Source: Sphingobacterium sp. UBA1575 | Lineage (GTDB): Bacteria > Bacteroidota > Bacteroidia > Sphingobacteriales > Sphingobacteriaceae | Length of the DNA: 14,138 nt | Reading direction: 5' to 3' | NCBI GenBank assembly: GCA_002322865.1 | Contig: DCOH01000003.1 | Span: 28,009-42,146, forward strand | Shown here: positions 6,546-12,752 of the stretch, in pieces | Layout: the number at the start of each line of letters is the position of its first letter | Numbering within the stretch: the first letter of the stretch is position 1 | Notes under the pieces: model-generated | What the model was told of the DNA's origin: nothing | The model's database searches: none | The model's input: only the letters and a program-made list of their open reading frames with translations | Program-made: the position numbers and the translations under genes

Positions 6546-6585
6546 ATTCAATATGAATCTTTGTATTCAATAAATTTTATTGAAT
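6546..6585. promoter_or_regulatory. Paired ATTCA/TGAAT inverted repeats, candidate Lrp-type operators
   Basis: Two inverted repeats lie between the divergent genes. The first is ATTCA-ATA-TGAAT (6546-6558). The second is ATTCAATAAA, one base, and its exact reverse complement (6565-6585). Their centres are 23 bases apart, about two helical turns, and both begin ATTCAATA. A related TTCAATATA follows near 6597-6605. Multiple phased A/T-rich palindromes beside an Lrp/AsnC gene are what this regulator family typically binds. Ownership by this regulator is inferred from position. Confidence 0.55.
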
Positions 6586-6624
6586 TGACATCAATTTTCA
6601 ATATATTTTTCAGAATTTAATCTT

Positions 6625-6632
6625 TAAATTTG
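6625..6632 (+). promoter_or_regulatory. -7 box for the Lrp/AsnC gene
   Basis: TAAATTTG matches TAnnTTTG exactly and lies 23 bases before the ATG. No TTTG is found at the expected -33 position; the upstream sequence is T-rich (6605-6610). The operator-like repeats are just upstream, so binding there could affect this promoter as well as the divergent one. Confidence 0.5.
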
Positions 6633-6655
6633 GCAACAACAAGAAAATCAACACT

Positions 6656-7114
6656 ATGGAGCTTGATCCAACAGACATCAAATTATTAAAGATCCTTCAG
6701 GAGGATGCTACTTTAAGCAACAAAGAAATTTCCTTAAAACTGCACAAATCAATTGCAGCCGTTCATGAGCGGATAAAAAAACTCAAAAACGCGGGTTATA
6801 TCAAACGTACAGTTGCCATATTAGATCGGCAAAAGATAGGCATCGGATTGATCTCCTTTTCACAGGTTTTCTTAAAGGCGCATACGTTTGAAGTGCTGAA
6901 TGAATTTGAAAAAGAGGTCTCTAAATTCCCAGAAGTAATGGAATGCTATCAAATGGCAGGATCGTATGATTTTATGCTGCGTATCGCAACGAAAGATATG
7001 GATGCCTACCATCAATTCCTTAGAAATAAATTGGCTGTTCTTCCGCAGGTAAATACCGTACAGACTTATTTTGTATTATCTGAAACTAAGAGTGAGACGG
7101 CTTATTCTTTTTAA
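6656..7114 (+). CDS. Lrp/AsnC family transcriptional regulator
   Basis: DNA-binding regulator of the Lrp/AsnC (feast/famine) family, usually octameric or dimeric and responsive to an amino acid. The 152 residues match family length. Residues 4-60 form the N-terminal HTH domain (DPTDIKLLKILQEDATLSNK, recognition helix SIAAVHERIKKLKNAGYI), and residues 65-145 form the RAM/AsnC ligand domain, including GSYDFMLRI (102-110) and the beta strand TVQTYFVLSE. It is divergent from the cysteine-synthase-family gene, a common arrangement for a local regulator of amino-acid enzymes, and paired inverted repeats lie between them. I infer control of the PLP gene and probably of itself; the effector amino acid is unknown. 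The ATG has a perfect -7 box 23 bases upstream. Confidence 0.93.
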   Translation: MELDPTDIKLLKILQEDATLSNKEISLKLHKSIAAVHERIKKLKNAGYIKRTVAILDRQKIGIGLISFSQVFLKAHTFEVLNEFEKEVSKFPEVMECYQMAGSYDFMLRIATKDMDAYHQFLRNKLAVLPQVNTVQTYFVLSETKSETAYSF

Positions 7115-7124
7115 ACCTGTTTAT

Positions 7125-7164
7125 TTTTTAAAAACTGTCCTATAAAGAAACCATGGATAGGACA
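7125..7164 (-). terminator. Terminator of the repressor gene
   Basis: TGTCCTAT (7136-7143) and ATAGGACA (7157-7164) are perfect inverted repeats. On the minus strand the hairpin is followed by G and five T residues, giving an intrinsic terminator. The upstream arm lies inside the last codons of the repressor gene, and the downstream arm overlaps its TAG stop at 7140-7142. The adjacent run TTTTTTAAAAA could help end the convergent Lrp transcript. Confidence 0.75.
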
Positions 7165-7760
7165 CCTTTTACTTTATATATTGCTTTTACATGGTCAGGA
7201 TCTAAGAACAATTCATCATAGCCTTCCACATTCTTGGCCAATAAGCGCCATTGTTTATCATTTCCGCCACGCACGAACCGGACAACATTCATCTTTTCGG
7301 AGATGATCAGATAAATATCACCAAACACGACCGCATCCTTATCCACTTCCTTTACAAAAACCACACTTCCATGCTCAATTTCCGGCTGCATTGCTTCTCC
7401 TTGATTGACAAAAGCAAAGTCGCTTCCTGACAAAAGAGGGATTTCTAACTCATAGGCCACCGGCATGTTGGATAGATTGGTATCGAATTCATCTAAGCTA
7501 ATGTTAAATAGCGGAATTTTTGTATTGGCAACCGGCTCCACATCTTTTCCCATGCTACCTTCACCGGTTAGCAACCATGCTTCATTGATATCGGGAAATC
7601 TTTCAGTGATGATACTAGCCAGGTTTTTACTGATGGCATAATTACCCTTTTTTATTTGATATAAACGTTCTGCCCTACTAAGGCCAATCTCCTTAGCAAA
7701 AGAATTCACATTTAAACCCAAATATTGTATTACCTGTTCCAGGCGATCCCAATTATTCAT
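7140..7760 (-). CDS. LexA/CI-like repressor with degenerate S24 peptidase domain
   Basis: Probable DNA-binding repressor of 206 residues. The N-terminal part (5-66) is an XRE-type HTH (SFAKEIGLSRAERLYQIKKG, then INEAWLLTGEGSM), a layout typical of Bacteroidota phage-like repressors. Residues 105-200 have the LexA/CI C-terminal fold: FVNQGEAMQPEIEHGSVVFV aligns with the VxGDSMxPxIxxGDxVxV motif, and FGDIYLIISE precedes the catalytic-Lys strand. The nucleophilic Ser is replaced by Ala123 and the Lys position reads NVVRF, so self-cleavage looks impossible. It is divergent from two plus-strand genes with a shared 17-bp operator, making it the likely, though unproven, regulator. Its own promoter appears to be the TACTTTTG box at 7834-7841. 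No integrase or other phage gene is present. Confidence 0.85.
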   Translation of the reverse strand: MNNWDRLEQVIQYLGLNVNSFAKEIGLSRAERLYQIKKGNYAISKNLASIITERFPDINEAWLLTGEGSMGKDVEPVANTKIPLFNISLDEFDTNLSNMPVAYELEIPLLSGSDFAFVNQGEAMQPEIEHGSVVFVKEVDKDAVVFGDIYLIISEKMNVVRFVRGGNDKQWRLLAKNVEGYDELFLDPDHVKAIYKVKGVLSMVSL

Positions 7761-7773
7761 GTTGTGGTTTTAT

Positions 7774-7790
7774 TTCAATTTTTTATGCAA
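7774..7790. promoter_or_regulatory. Degenerate operator-like site in repressor leader
   Basis: TTCAAT-TTTTT-ATGCAA matches the operator TACAAT-TTTTT-ATTGTA found upstream of the 79-residue gene at 13 of 17 bases, though five of those are the T spacer and the second half-site is poor. It lies 14 bases before the repressor ATG, where binding could block its own transcription. I regard it as a weak candidate for autoregulation. Confidence 0.25.
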
Positions 7791-7833
7791 TGTTCTCACT
7801 GGATAGATTATCTAACAGTCGTCCATTTGTATA

Positions 7834-7841
7834 CAAAAGTA
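7834..7841 (-). promoter_or_regulatory. -7 box of the repressor gene
   Basis: On the minus strand this reads TACTTTTG, an exact TAnnTTTG match, about 74 bases upstream of the repressor start codon. The -33 position, 20 bases further upstream, reads TTTC (7862-7865), three of four bases. Transcription would start near 7829. It does not overlap the divergent promoter at 7892-7922, so both could fire independently. Confidence 0.5.
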
Positions 7842-7891
7842 AGACCAAAACCGTAAAAAAAGAAATTTTTATTTCCCTTCACAATATTTTA

Positions 7892-7922
7892 TTTGTTAAT
7901 ACAATTTTTTATTGTACGTTTG
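7892..7922 (+). promoter_or_regulatory. Promoter of the 79-residue gene with embedded operator
   Basis: TTTG (7892-7895), a 19-base spacer and TACGTTTG (7915-7922), all exact matches to the Bacteroidota housekeeping promoter with optimal spacing. Within the spacer lies the inverted repeat TACAAT-TTTTT-ATTGTA (7900-7916), whose last two bases are the TA of the -7 box; a protein bound there would exclude RNA polymerase. A more degenerate copy, CACAAT-ATTTT-ATTTGT (7880-7896), lies 20 bases upstream centre to centre and covers the -33 box. Transcription should begin near 7927, giving a leader of about 63 bases. Confidence 0.85.
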
Positions 7923-7989
7923 CAATATTATTAACCAAGAGCATTAGCTATTGTATTAAAATTACAGACCATTATTATTATCCAGCAAC

Positions 7990-8229
7990 ATGAGCAATAG
8001 TAACAACAAAGTACTGGAGCAAGCTAACAATGAGAAAGTCAGTGAGATCACAACATTGGATATTATCAACCTAATATCCCTTAAAAATATTAAAATAAAA
8101 GATTTAAACTTTGTTAAAGACCATATTACTATTCAAAAATCAAAAACGACGACCACCTATGAAATCAGCGTCCAGGACGTTGACAACAAGACCTACTCCC
8201 TCACGTTGGAGCTAAAAACTTACCTGTAA
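7990..8229 (+). CDS. Orphan 79-residue protein under repressor-type promoter
   Basis: I do not recognise this protein. It is small, hydrophilic and apparently cytoplasmic: no signal peptide or membrane segment. Residues 16-35 look helical and hydrophobic (VSEITTLDIINLISLKNIKI), and 44-79 look like a beta hairpin or small sheet (HITIQKSKTTTTYEISVQDV, then TYSLTLELKTYL). It is the first gene read away from the repressor and has an excellent promoter with an operator between -33 and -7. The following lipoprotein gene repeats the same promoter-operator design, so the two are probably co-regulated although separately transcribed. No terminator is visible after its stop, so some read-through into the lipoprotein gene is likely. 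By analogy with gene order near phage repressors it could be a second regulator, but nothing in the sequence shows DNA binding. Confidence 0.65.
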   Translation: MSNSNNKVLEQANNEKVSEITTLDIINLISLKNIKIKDLNFVKDHITIQKSKTTTTYEISVQDVDNKTYSLTLELKTYL

Positions 8230-8247
8230 TAAAAAAATTAAAAAAAA

Positions 8248-8278
8248 TTTGTGAATACAATATTATATTGTAATTTTA
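8248..8278 (+). promoter_or_regulatory. Promoter of the 937-residue lipoprotein with the same operator
   Basis: TTTG (8248-8251), a 19-base spacer and TAATTTTA (8271-8278, one mismatch to TAnnTTTG). The spacer contains TACAAT-ATTAT-ATTGTA (8256-8272), the same inverted repeat as at 7900-7916. In both promoters the operator starts eight bases after the first T of TTTG and ends on the TA of the -7 box. The half-sites are identical and only the five-base centre differs. The expected start of transcription is near 8283, giving a leader of about 57 bases that includes the palindrome TATTGCAATA (8296-8305). Confidence 0.8.
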
Positions 8279-8339
8279 CTGAACAAATAATTAAGTATTG
8301 CAATATTTAAATTCATCGTATCAATTTCAATAAGTAAAT

Positions 8340-11153
8340 ATGAAAATTACAACTCTATCCAAATTAGCCCTAGTCATCGCGATCAGTAGCTCAGTGATGC
8401 TAGAAGGCTGTAAGAAGTATGATGACGACATCACACGACTTCAACAGGGGATTGATCAGAACAAATCTGACATTGCCTCCCTAAAAACCCAGTTAACTTC
8501 ATTAGGCTCAACCAACGTTGTTGAATCTGTTACTTCCATTGCTGGTGGTTTCAAAATCACGTTCAAAAAAGCTGACGGAACAACCTTTACCTACGACATC
8601 GTCAATGGTGCTAAAGGTGCCGATGGTGCAGCAGGAAAGGATGGTGCTCCAGGAACCATGTGGAAAATCGATCCAACTACGTTTATGTGGCAATCATCTA
8701 GTGATGGTGGTAAAACTTGGACTAACACGACCATTAAAGCCCAAGGTACCAACGGTACAAACGGAACTAATGGCACGAACGGTAAAGACGCAAAATTGGA
8801 AATCAAATCTGTTGGTGGCAAATATTTCTGGTTCATCAATGATGTGAACACTAATGTGGCTGCATCTACAGGCGATGTTACCTTCGTTCAAACTGCAGGT
8901 GGTTATAATGTAGCTATTACAGATTCAACAGGAGCAGTAGTAGATAACGTGTTCTTGGCAACAGAAGCCATCGCCGTTTCTTCTATGAGCCTGGTTCCGG
9001 AATTTACAAACAGTAATGCCGCAGTAGTCTTCTTCCCACGTATCGTAGATAACAACGGGGTAAGAAATACCGTATTACAAGGTTACGCAAAAATCAAATA
9101 CAATTTGAACCCATTTGGTGTTGCAGTTGCAAACTACGATGCTAATGGTCTATTGGTTTCTAAAGCAGATAAGGTTCAATTCCGTTCTTCTGGTGAAACG
9201 CCAAGTTCAAATTTCGTTTCTGGTGGAGCATCTATAAAATCATTTGGCGATATCATAGTTAAATACAAGCCTACTGATGCCAATTCGGTATTCCCTCATG
9301 CTGGTGATAATGAAGATTTGATGGTCGCATTACAGATCAAAAACAACAAAGCGCCATCCAATCAGCAATATGTTGCTTCTGAGTACGATTTAGCGAAAGA
9401 AGAAATCGTTGAAAGAGACGAAACAACTATCGAAAAATCCAATAGAAACACTTCTGCTACTGGGGATAAAGTTACTTTATTAAATGGTGTAAACCCTTCA
9501 TTTAATGGTAGTTCATTCATAGACGCTGGTGCAGGAAGTCAATCATTAGCATTCACAAAATCCTTAGCTGATGCTAGATCAACTTCAAACTTCAGTCTAC
9601 ACTTCAAAAACGATGCAACTACTAACCTAGACAATAATACAGCTTATGTTGGTGGAATCGTTTTAGATGAGAAATTGAATGGTTTCTATGCCCGCACACA
9701 GATCGGCAATAAAATTGTTTCCATGGACGATCATGGTCTTGATGATTACAATTTACGTTATGATCTAGATCATTATGCTGCAAGTGCCCAAGAAAGAGAT
9801 TGGATTACCTTAGACCCAGTTACAGGTAAGATCTCGGTTAAGATTTCTACTAATAATGGAAATGTCTACAACTCTGCGGCTGTCAACAATTTTGTGGTTA
9901 TCCGCGTAAGAATGTTCCCTGCACAAAGCACAACGAATGCAATTGCTGAACGTTTCATCAAAGTTAATTTTGTTCAGGATGCAGCAGTTCCTGTTGCAGT
10001 AAGTGGTGTAGTTTCTCATGATGTTATTGCTACAGGAGTTGTTAAAGCAATTTCTTGGAGTACTCCATTGACATTAGATGCAGCATACAACAAAACGCAA
10101 AAAACTGCTTCAGACTTCCACCAAGTTTATACCTTCACTCCTAGCGCAGGTAACCCAGCTGGAATTACATTCGATGCAGCAAGCATGAACAACCCTGTAC
10201 AAGGTTCTGCTCGTAACTTGAACATTGCGAATACCGTAATGCCAGGTACTTACACCATGAAAGGTACTTACAACTCATCGATCTCTAGCGATCCAGTGGT
10301 ACAAGTTACCGTTACTGTTACAGTTACAGGTAATAAAATCACGAACATCAGCAAACGTGCTCCATTCTGGGATGCAGGATTGAACTACGGTATCATCAAT
10401 GGTAAATTAGTAGGTGCTAGCTGGAAATTACAAGCTGATCTTTGGGATTACTGGATCGAATCTACTGTAACCGCAGCAGATAAACCAGCTACGACTTACG
10501 ATTTCACCGTGATCGATCCAACGACTGGATTCACTATTGCATCAGGTAGCGAAGTTGTTCTTAATGAGGCATTATTAGCTGCTCGTAACAAAGTGAACAA
10601 TGGTGATGTGACTTTACGTGTAACTAGAAGAGTTAACGGTGTGGTATATGAAGTTTCTCAACCTACGTTCCCAGTAAGATTCATCAATCCTGTGAAACCA
10701 ATAGCTACGAAAACTCCTTACAAAGAGTTCAAGGATAAAGAGGTTTCTGGAACCAACACCTCTACAGTTGATGCTAGAAGATTGATCAAGTTAACAGACT
10801 TCAACAACGTTACCTTGTTCGATTTCAACAACAACCCTGCAACCAACGTATTCAACGCTCAATTAGCTGGATATTATGGTCTATCAGGTGTAAATGCTGC
10901 CTACGATGTATCTAACATTACATTCATCCAAGCAGAAAATGCATCAGGTACCGTTGTTCCACTTCAATCAGGTGCTAGAGCAGTTGTAAATGGTAATGAT
11001 CTAATTTGGGAAAACTTAGGTGCTAACCTACAACAACCAATCTTCTTGGTTTACGAAGTGAAAGTAACTAACAAATTCAACATCGGTGATGTAGCTCCTA
11101 CTAAGGATGAAGTTATCACTAGAGTGAAAATTAAGGTTAATCCGAACTTATAG
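8340..11153 (+). CDS. Large surface lipoprotein with coiled coil and collagen-like segments
   Basis: Protein of 937 residues, predicted to be exported and lipid-anchored. Residues 1-23 form a signal peptide ending in lipobox LEGC, with Cys24 as the lipidated residue followed by KKYDDDI, a start seen in Bacteroidota surface proteins of the DUF4988 kind (recalled, not searched). Residues 26-56 form a probable coiled coil. Gly-X-Y collagen-like triplets occupy 90-105 and 136-150, with a DGGKTWTNT aromatic motif between them. The remaining ~780 residues are Asn/Thr/Val-rich and beta-strand-like (VTVTVTVTG, VRVTRRVNG), suggesting stacked immunoglobulin-like domains. No catalytic motif is visible. 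It is controlled by a promoter carrying the same operator as the preceding gene and ends in a strong terminator. Adhesin, S-layer-like or matrix protein are all possible; the function is unknown. Confidence 0.85.
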   Translation: MKITTLSKLALVIAISSSVMLEGCKKYDDDITRLQQGIDQNKSDIASLKTQLTSLGSTNVVESVTSIAGGFKITFKKADGTTFTYDIVNGAKGADGAAGKDGAPGTMWKIDPTTFMWQSSSDGGKTWTNTTIKAQGTNGTNGTNGTNGKDAKLEIKSVGGKYFWFINDVNTNVAASTGDVTFVQTAGGYNVAITDSTGAVVDNVFLATEAIAVSSMSLVPEFTNSNAAVVFFPRIVDNNGVRNTVLQGYAKIKYNLNPFGVAVANYDANGLLVSKADKVQFRSSGETPSSNFVSGGASIKSFGDIIVKYKPTDANSVFPHAGDNEDLMVALQIKNNKAPSNQQYVASEYDLAKEEIVERDETTIEKSNRNTSATGDKVTLLNGVNPSFNGSSFIDAGAGSQSLAFTKSLADARSTSNFSLHFKNDATTNLDNNTAYVGGIVLDEKLNGFYARTQIGNKIVSMDDHGLDDYNLRYDLDHYAASAQERDWITLDPVTGKISVKISTNNGNVYNSAAVNNFVVIRVRMFPAQSTTNAIAERFIKVNFVQDAAVPVAVSGVVSHDVIATGVVKAISWSTPLTLDAAYNKTQKTASDFHQVYTFTPSAGNPAGITFDAASMNNPVQGSARNLNIANTVMPGTYTMKGTYNSSISSDPVVQVTVTVTVTGNKITNISKRAPFWDAGLNYGIINGKLVGASWKLQADLWDYWIESTVTAADKPATTYDFTVIDPTTGFTIASGSEVVLNEALLAARNKVNNGDVTLRVTRRVNGVVYEVSQPTFPVRFINPVKPIATKTPYKEFKDKEVSGTNTSTVDARRLIKLTDFNNVTLFDFNNNPATNVFNAQLAGYYGLSGVNAAYDVSNITFIQAENASGTVVPLQSGARAVVNGNDLIWENLGANLQQPIFLVYEVKVTNKFNIGDVAPTKDEVITRVKIKVNPNL

Positions 11154-11184
11154 TAATAAGGTTGAATAAATAGTTTAAAACTCG

Positions 11185-11213
11185 AAGGGCGGCAGGTTAT
11201 GCCGCCCTTTTTT
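11185..11213 (+). terminator. Terminator of the large lipoprotein gene
   Basis: AAGGGCGGCA, loop GGTTA, TGCCGCCCTT, then a run of T residues. The 10-bp stem is perfect and GC-rich, 31 bases after the stop codon, and flanking TTTAAA segments can extend it. It separates the lipoprotein unit from the protease gene downstream. Confidence 0.95.
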
Positions 11214-11226
11214 AAACCTTGTACAT

Positions 11227-11328
11227 ATGGAAAATGATGTTTTTAATACTATTATCTGTTTAAATGTTTGTTTGGTATTATTTGCCATTACTTCTTGTAT
11301 CTTTATCCTAGCCAAGAAAAGATTATGA
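11227..11328 (+). CDS. Possible 33-residue single-span membrane microprotein
   Basis: ATG-to-TGA reading frame of 33 codons encoding an acidic N-terminus (MENDVFN), about 20 hydrophobic residues (TIICLNVCLVLFAITSCIFI) and a positive C-terminus (LAKKRL). This pattern is that of a small transmembrane protein with its C-terminus inside, and chance frames in A/T-rich DNA rarely end so neatly. It starts 13 bases after the terminator of the lipoprotein and ends 30 bases before the protease start, so it may share the protease transcript. No clear promoter was found and the bases before the ATG are not A-rich. It could equally be non-coding leader. Confidence 0.35.
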   Translation: MENDVFNTIICLNVCLVLFAITSCIFILAKKRL

Positions 11329-11358
11329 ACTAATCCAATCCAATTAAAACCATTAGCT

Positions 11359-12477
11359 ATGAAGTTCCTAACCAACTTTCTATTCCTGCTCTTTTTTACA
11401 CTTCTAGGTTGTACCGAGAAAAAACCATTGATCGATGAAGAGAAATTCAGGACCGTGGTGATCTATATTGCTGCAGACAATAATCTCAACCAAGAGGCTT
11501 ATAAAAACATTGCACAGATGGAAAAAGCCTTTGAGGTTGAAAACAGCAACCTGATCATATATACCAAACTTCCGAATACGGCTCCTGCATTGTATAGAAT
11601 CCCGAGCATAAAGGAATCAAAAAATGGAAGGATAAAAATTAAGGAATATCCTAACCACAATTCCTCGGATCCTCACACGTTGAAAACGGTGATGGAGGAT
11701 GTAAAAGAAAGTTTTCCGGCAAAAACCTATGGATTGATCCTTTGGTCACATGCTACTGGATGGATTCCTCCTGGAACGGGAAACATCAAACTAAAATCCT
11801 TTGGTGAAGATAACGGAGATCAAATGGATATTAAAGATCTGGATTATGCTTTACCCAATGATCTGGATTTCATCTGCTTTGACGCCTGCTCCATGGCAAG
11901 CTTAGAAGTGTTGTATGAAATCAAAAACAAAGCAAAGTATTTCATTGCCTCACCAGGCGAAGTGATTGCCAATGGTATGCCATACGATAAAACCATCAAT
12001 TACTTTTTCAGTCAAGACAAAAGTGGCTATGCTACTTTAGCTCAAAAATATTACGAGCATTATAACAGCATGCTGGGTAATTACCAATCAGCGACCATTT
12101 CTGTCATTGATGCCTCTCTCCTATCTACTATAGCCCAGGAGACCAAATCAGTACTATTAAATCAGACACCTAAATATAGCGATCTCAATCGATCTAAGAT
12201 CCAACGAATGGATTTTGACCGAACCAGTAACCCTTTGGTTGCCTTTGATTTCCTAGACTTTATAAATCAAAATTACAGCAATATTACGAGCCTTCAATCA
12301 AGCATTGAACAGGCAGTAATATTCAAAGCAAATACGCCGAAATTTAATGGCTTTCCAATAATCACCAACTCTGGATTGACCTGTTATATACCCATTTCAG
12401 ACAATGAAGAATTGGTGCATAATTACTACCGAACATTAAAATGGTACCAAGATTCGGGCTTTAACCGCCTTTTTTAA
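11359..12477 (+). CDS. Clostripain-family (C11) cysteine protease lipoprotein
   Basis: Predicted lipid-anchored peptidase of 372 residues. Residues 1-17 form a signal peptide with lipobox LLGC (Cys18). The peptidase core shows VVIYIAADNNLN (33-44), the catalytic His131 in LILWSHATGW, GEDNGDQMDIKDL (149-161), and the nucleophile Cys177 in FDACSMASLEV, the usual C11 His/Cys dyad. Family members cleave after basic residues and often mature by autocleavage; Bacteroides fragipain is a known relative. Compared with clostripain itself it is short, lacking the long second subunit. The protein would face the periplasm or the cell exterior. It lies between two lipoprotein-type genes, but its substrate is unknown. 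No recognised promoter precedes it; it might be co-transcribed with the possible microprotein. Confidence 0.88.
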   Translation: MKFLTNFLFLLFFTLLGCTEKKPLIDEEKFRTVVIYIAADNNLNQEAYKNIAQMEKAFEVENSNLIIYTKLPNTAPALYRIPSIKESKNGRIKIKEYPNHNSSDPHTLKTVMEDVKESFPAKTYGLILWSHATGWIPPGTGNIKLKSFGEDNGDQMDIKDLDYALPNDLDFICFDACSMASLEVLYEIKNKAKYFIASPGEVIANGMPYDKTINYFFSQDKSGYATLAQKYYEHYNSMLGNYQSATISVIDASLLSTIAQETKSVLLNQTPKYSDLNRSKIQRMDFDRTSNPLVAFDFLDFINQNYSNITSLQSSIEQAVIFKANTPKFNGFPIITNSGLTCYIPISDNEELVHNYYRTLKWYQDSGFNRLF

Positions 12478-12489
12478 CCATAAAAATCT

Positions 12490-12517
12490 AAAAAATACCC
12501 TAAATGGAGTATTTTTT
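12490..12517 (+). terminator. A/T-rich hairpin after the protease gene
   Basis: AAAAAATAC and GTATTTTTT form a 9-bp stem around a 10-base loop, ending in six T residues, 13 bases after the protease stop. It is weaker than the other terminators here because the stem has only one G-C pair, but its position and T run fit an intrinsic terminator. Confidence 0.6.
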
Positions 12518-12534
12518 AACTGCCCTATTGAAAT

Positions 12535-12542
12535 TATATTTG
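12535..12542 (+). promoter_or_regulatory. -7 box of the 56-residue gene
   Basis: TATATTTG is an exact TAnnTTTG match, 33 bases before the ATG at 12575. The -33 position falls in the T run of the preceding hairpin (TTTT rather than TTTG). Transcription would start near 12547-12549. Confidence 0.5.
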
Positions 12543-12574
12543 TTGTACATACTGACCAATTAAATTGATTTCTT

Positions 12575-12745
12575 ATGAAAGGGTTAAAAAGAGGTACGGC
12601 AAATCGTAAGTTGATCATGCAAATCATCCGGATCAAGGATGCCATTAAAGAGAATACTTCCGCAAAAAGGACAAAGGAAGAAGGAGATATCCTGTCCTTT
12701 ATTACAAAAGAGAACATTAAGGTAATATTAAAGTTGTATAGTTAA
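12575..12745 (+). CDS. Small basic protein, 56 residues, monocistronic
   Basis: Frame beginning MKGLKRGTANRKLIMQIIRI and ending FITKENIKVILKLYS. It is basic, rich in Lys/Arg/Ile, with no signal peptide, and probably two amphipathic helices joined by a charged segment around residues 22-37. I do not recognise it. The case for a real gene rests on its setting: an exact -7 box 33 bases upstream and a near-perfect terminator starting seven bases after the stop, so a transcript of about 230 bases would carry just this frame. The basic character could suit nucleic-acid binding, but no motif is evident. The opposite strand also has a longer open frame, which would run against both signals. It is also possible that the transcript is a small RNA and the frame incidental. 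Confidence 0.55.
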   Translation: MKGLKRGTANRKLIMQIIRIKDAIKENTSAKRTKEEGDILSFITKENIKVILKLYS

Positions 12746-12752
12746 AATGAGG

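Noticed and set aside
7790..7993. 67-codon plus-strand frame overlapping the start of the 79-residue gene by ATGA
   Set aside because: It spans the intergenic promoter and operator, has biased A/T-rich composition and no protein-like pattern; the excellent promoter at 7892-7922 lies inside it.
7140..8229. Prophage remnant suggested by the CI-like repressor
   Set aside because: No integrase, att-like direct repeats, tRNA insertion site or structural genes are nearby.
7140..8229. Toxin-antitoxin pair formed by the repressor and the 79-residue protein
   Set aside because: The genes are divergent rather than co-directional, the repressor carries an S24 fold, and the small protein shows no toxin motif.
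8745..8789. Short tandem repeat resembling a phase-variable tract or CRISPR-like repeat
   Set aside because: The repeat is at protein level only; codons differ between units and there are no spacers.
8591..8891. Minus-strand frames over the Gly-X-Y region, Pro/Leu-rich
   Set aside because: They are the antisense image of Gly/Asp/Thr codons in the lipoprotein gene.
12448..12476. Weak GGC/GCC hairpin with T run overlapping the protease stop
   Set aside because: The stem has only three to four pairs; the A/T hairpin at 12490-12517 is a better candidate.
12436..12717. 93-codon minus-strand frame, hydrophobic
   Set aside because: It runs antisense to the protease end and the 56-residue gene, and opposes the -7 box and terminator that define plus-strand transcription there.
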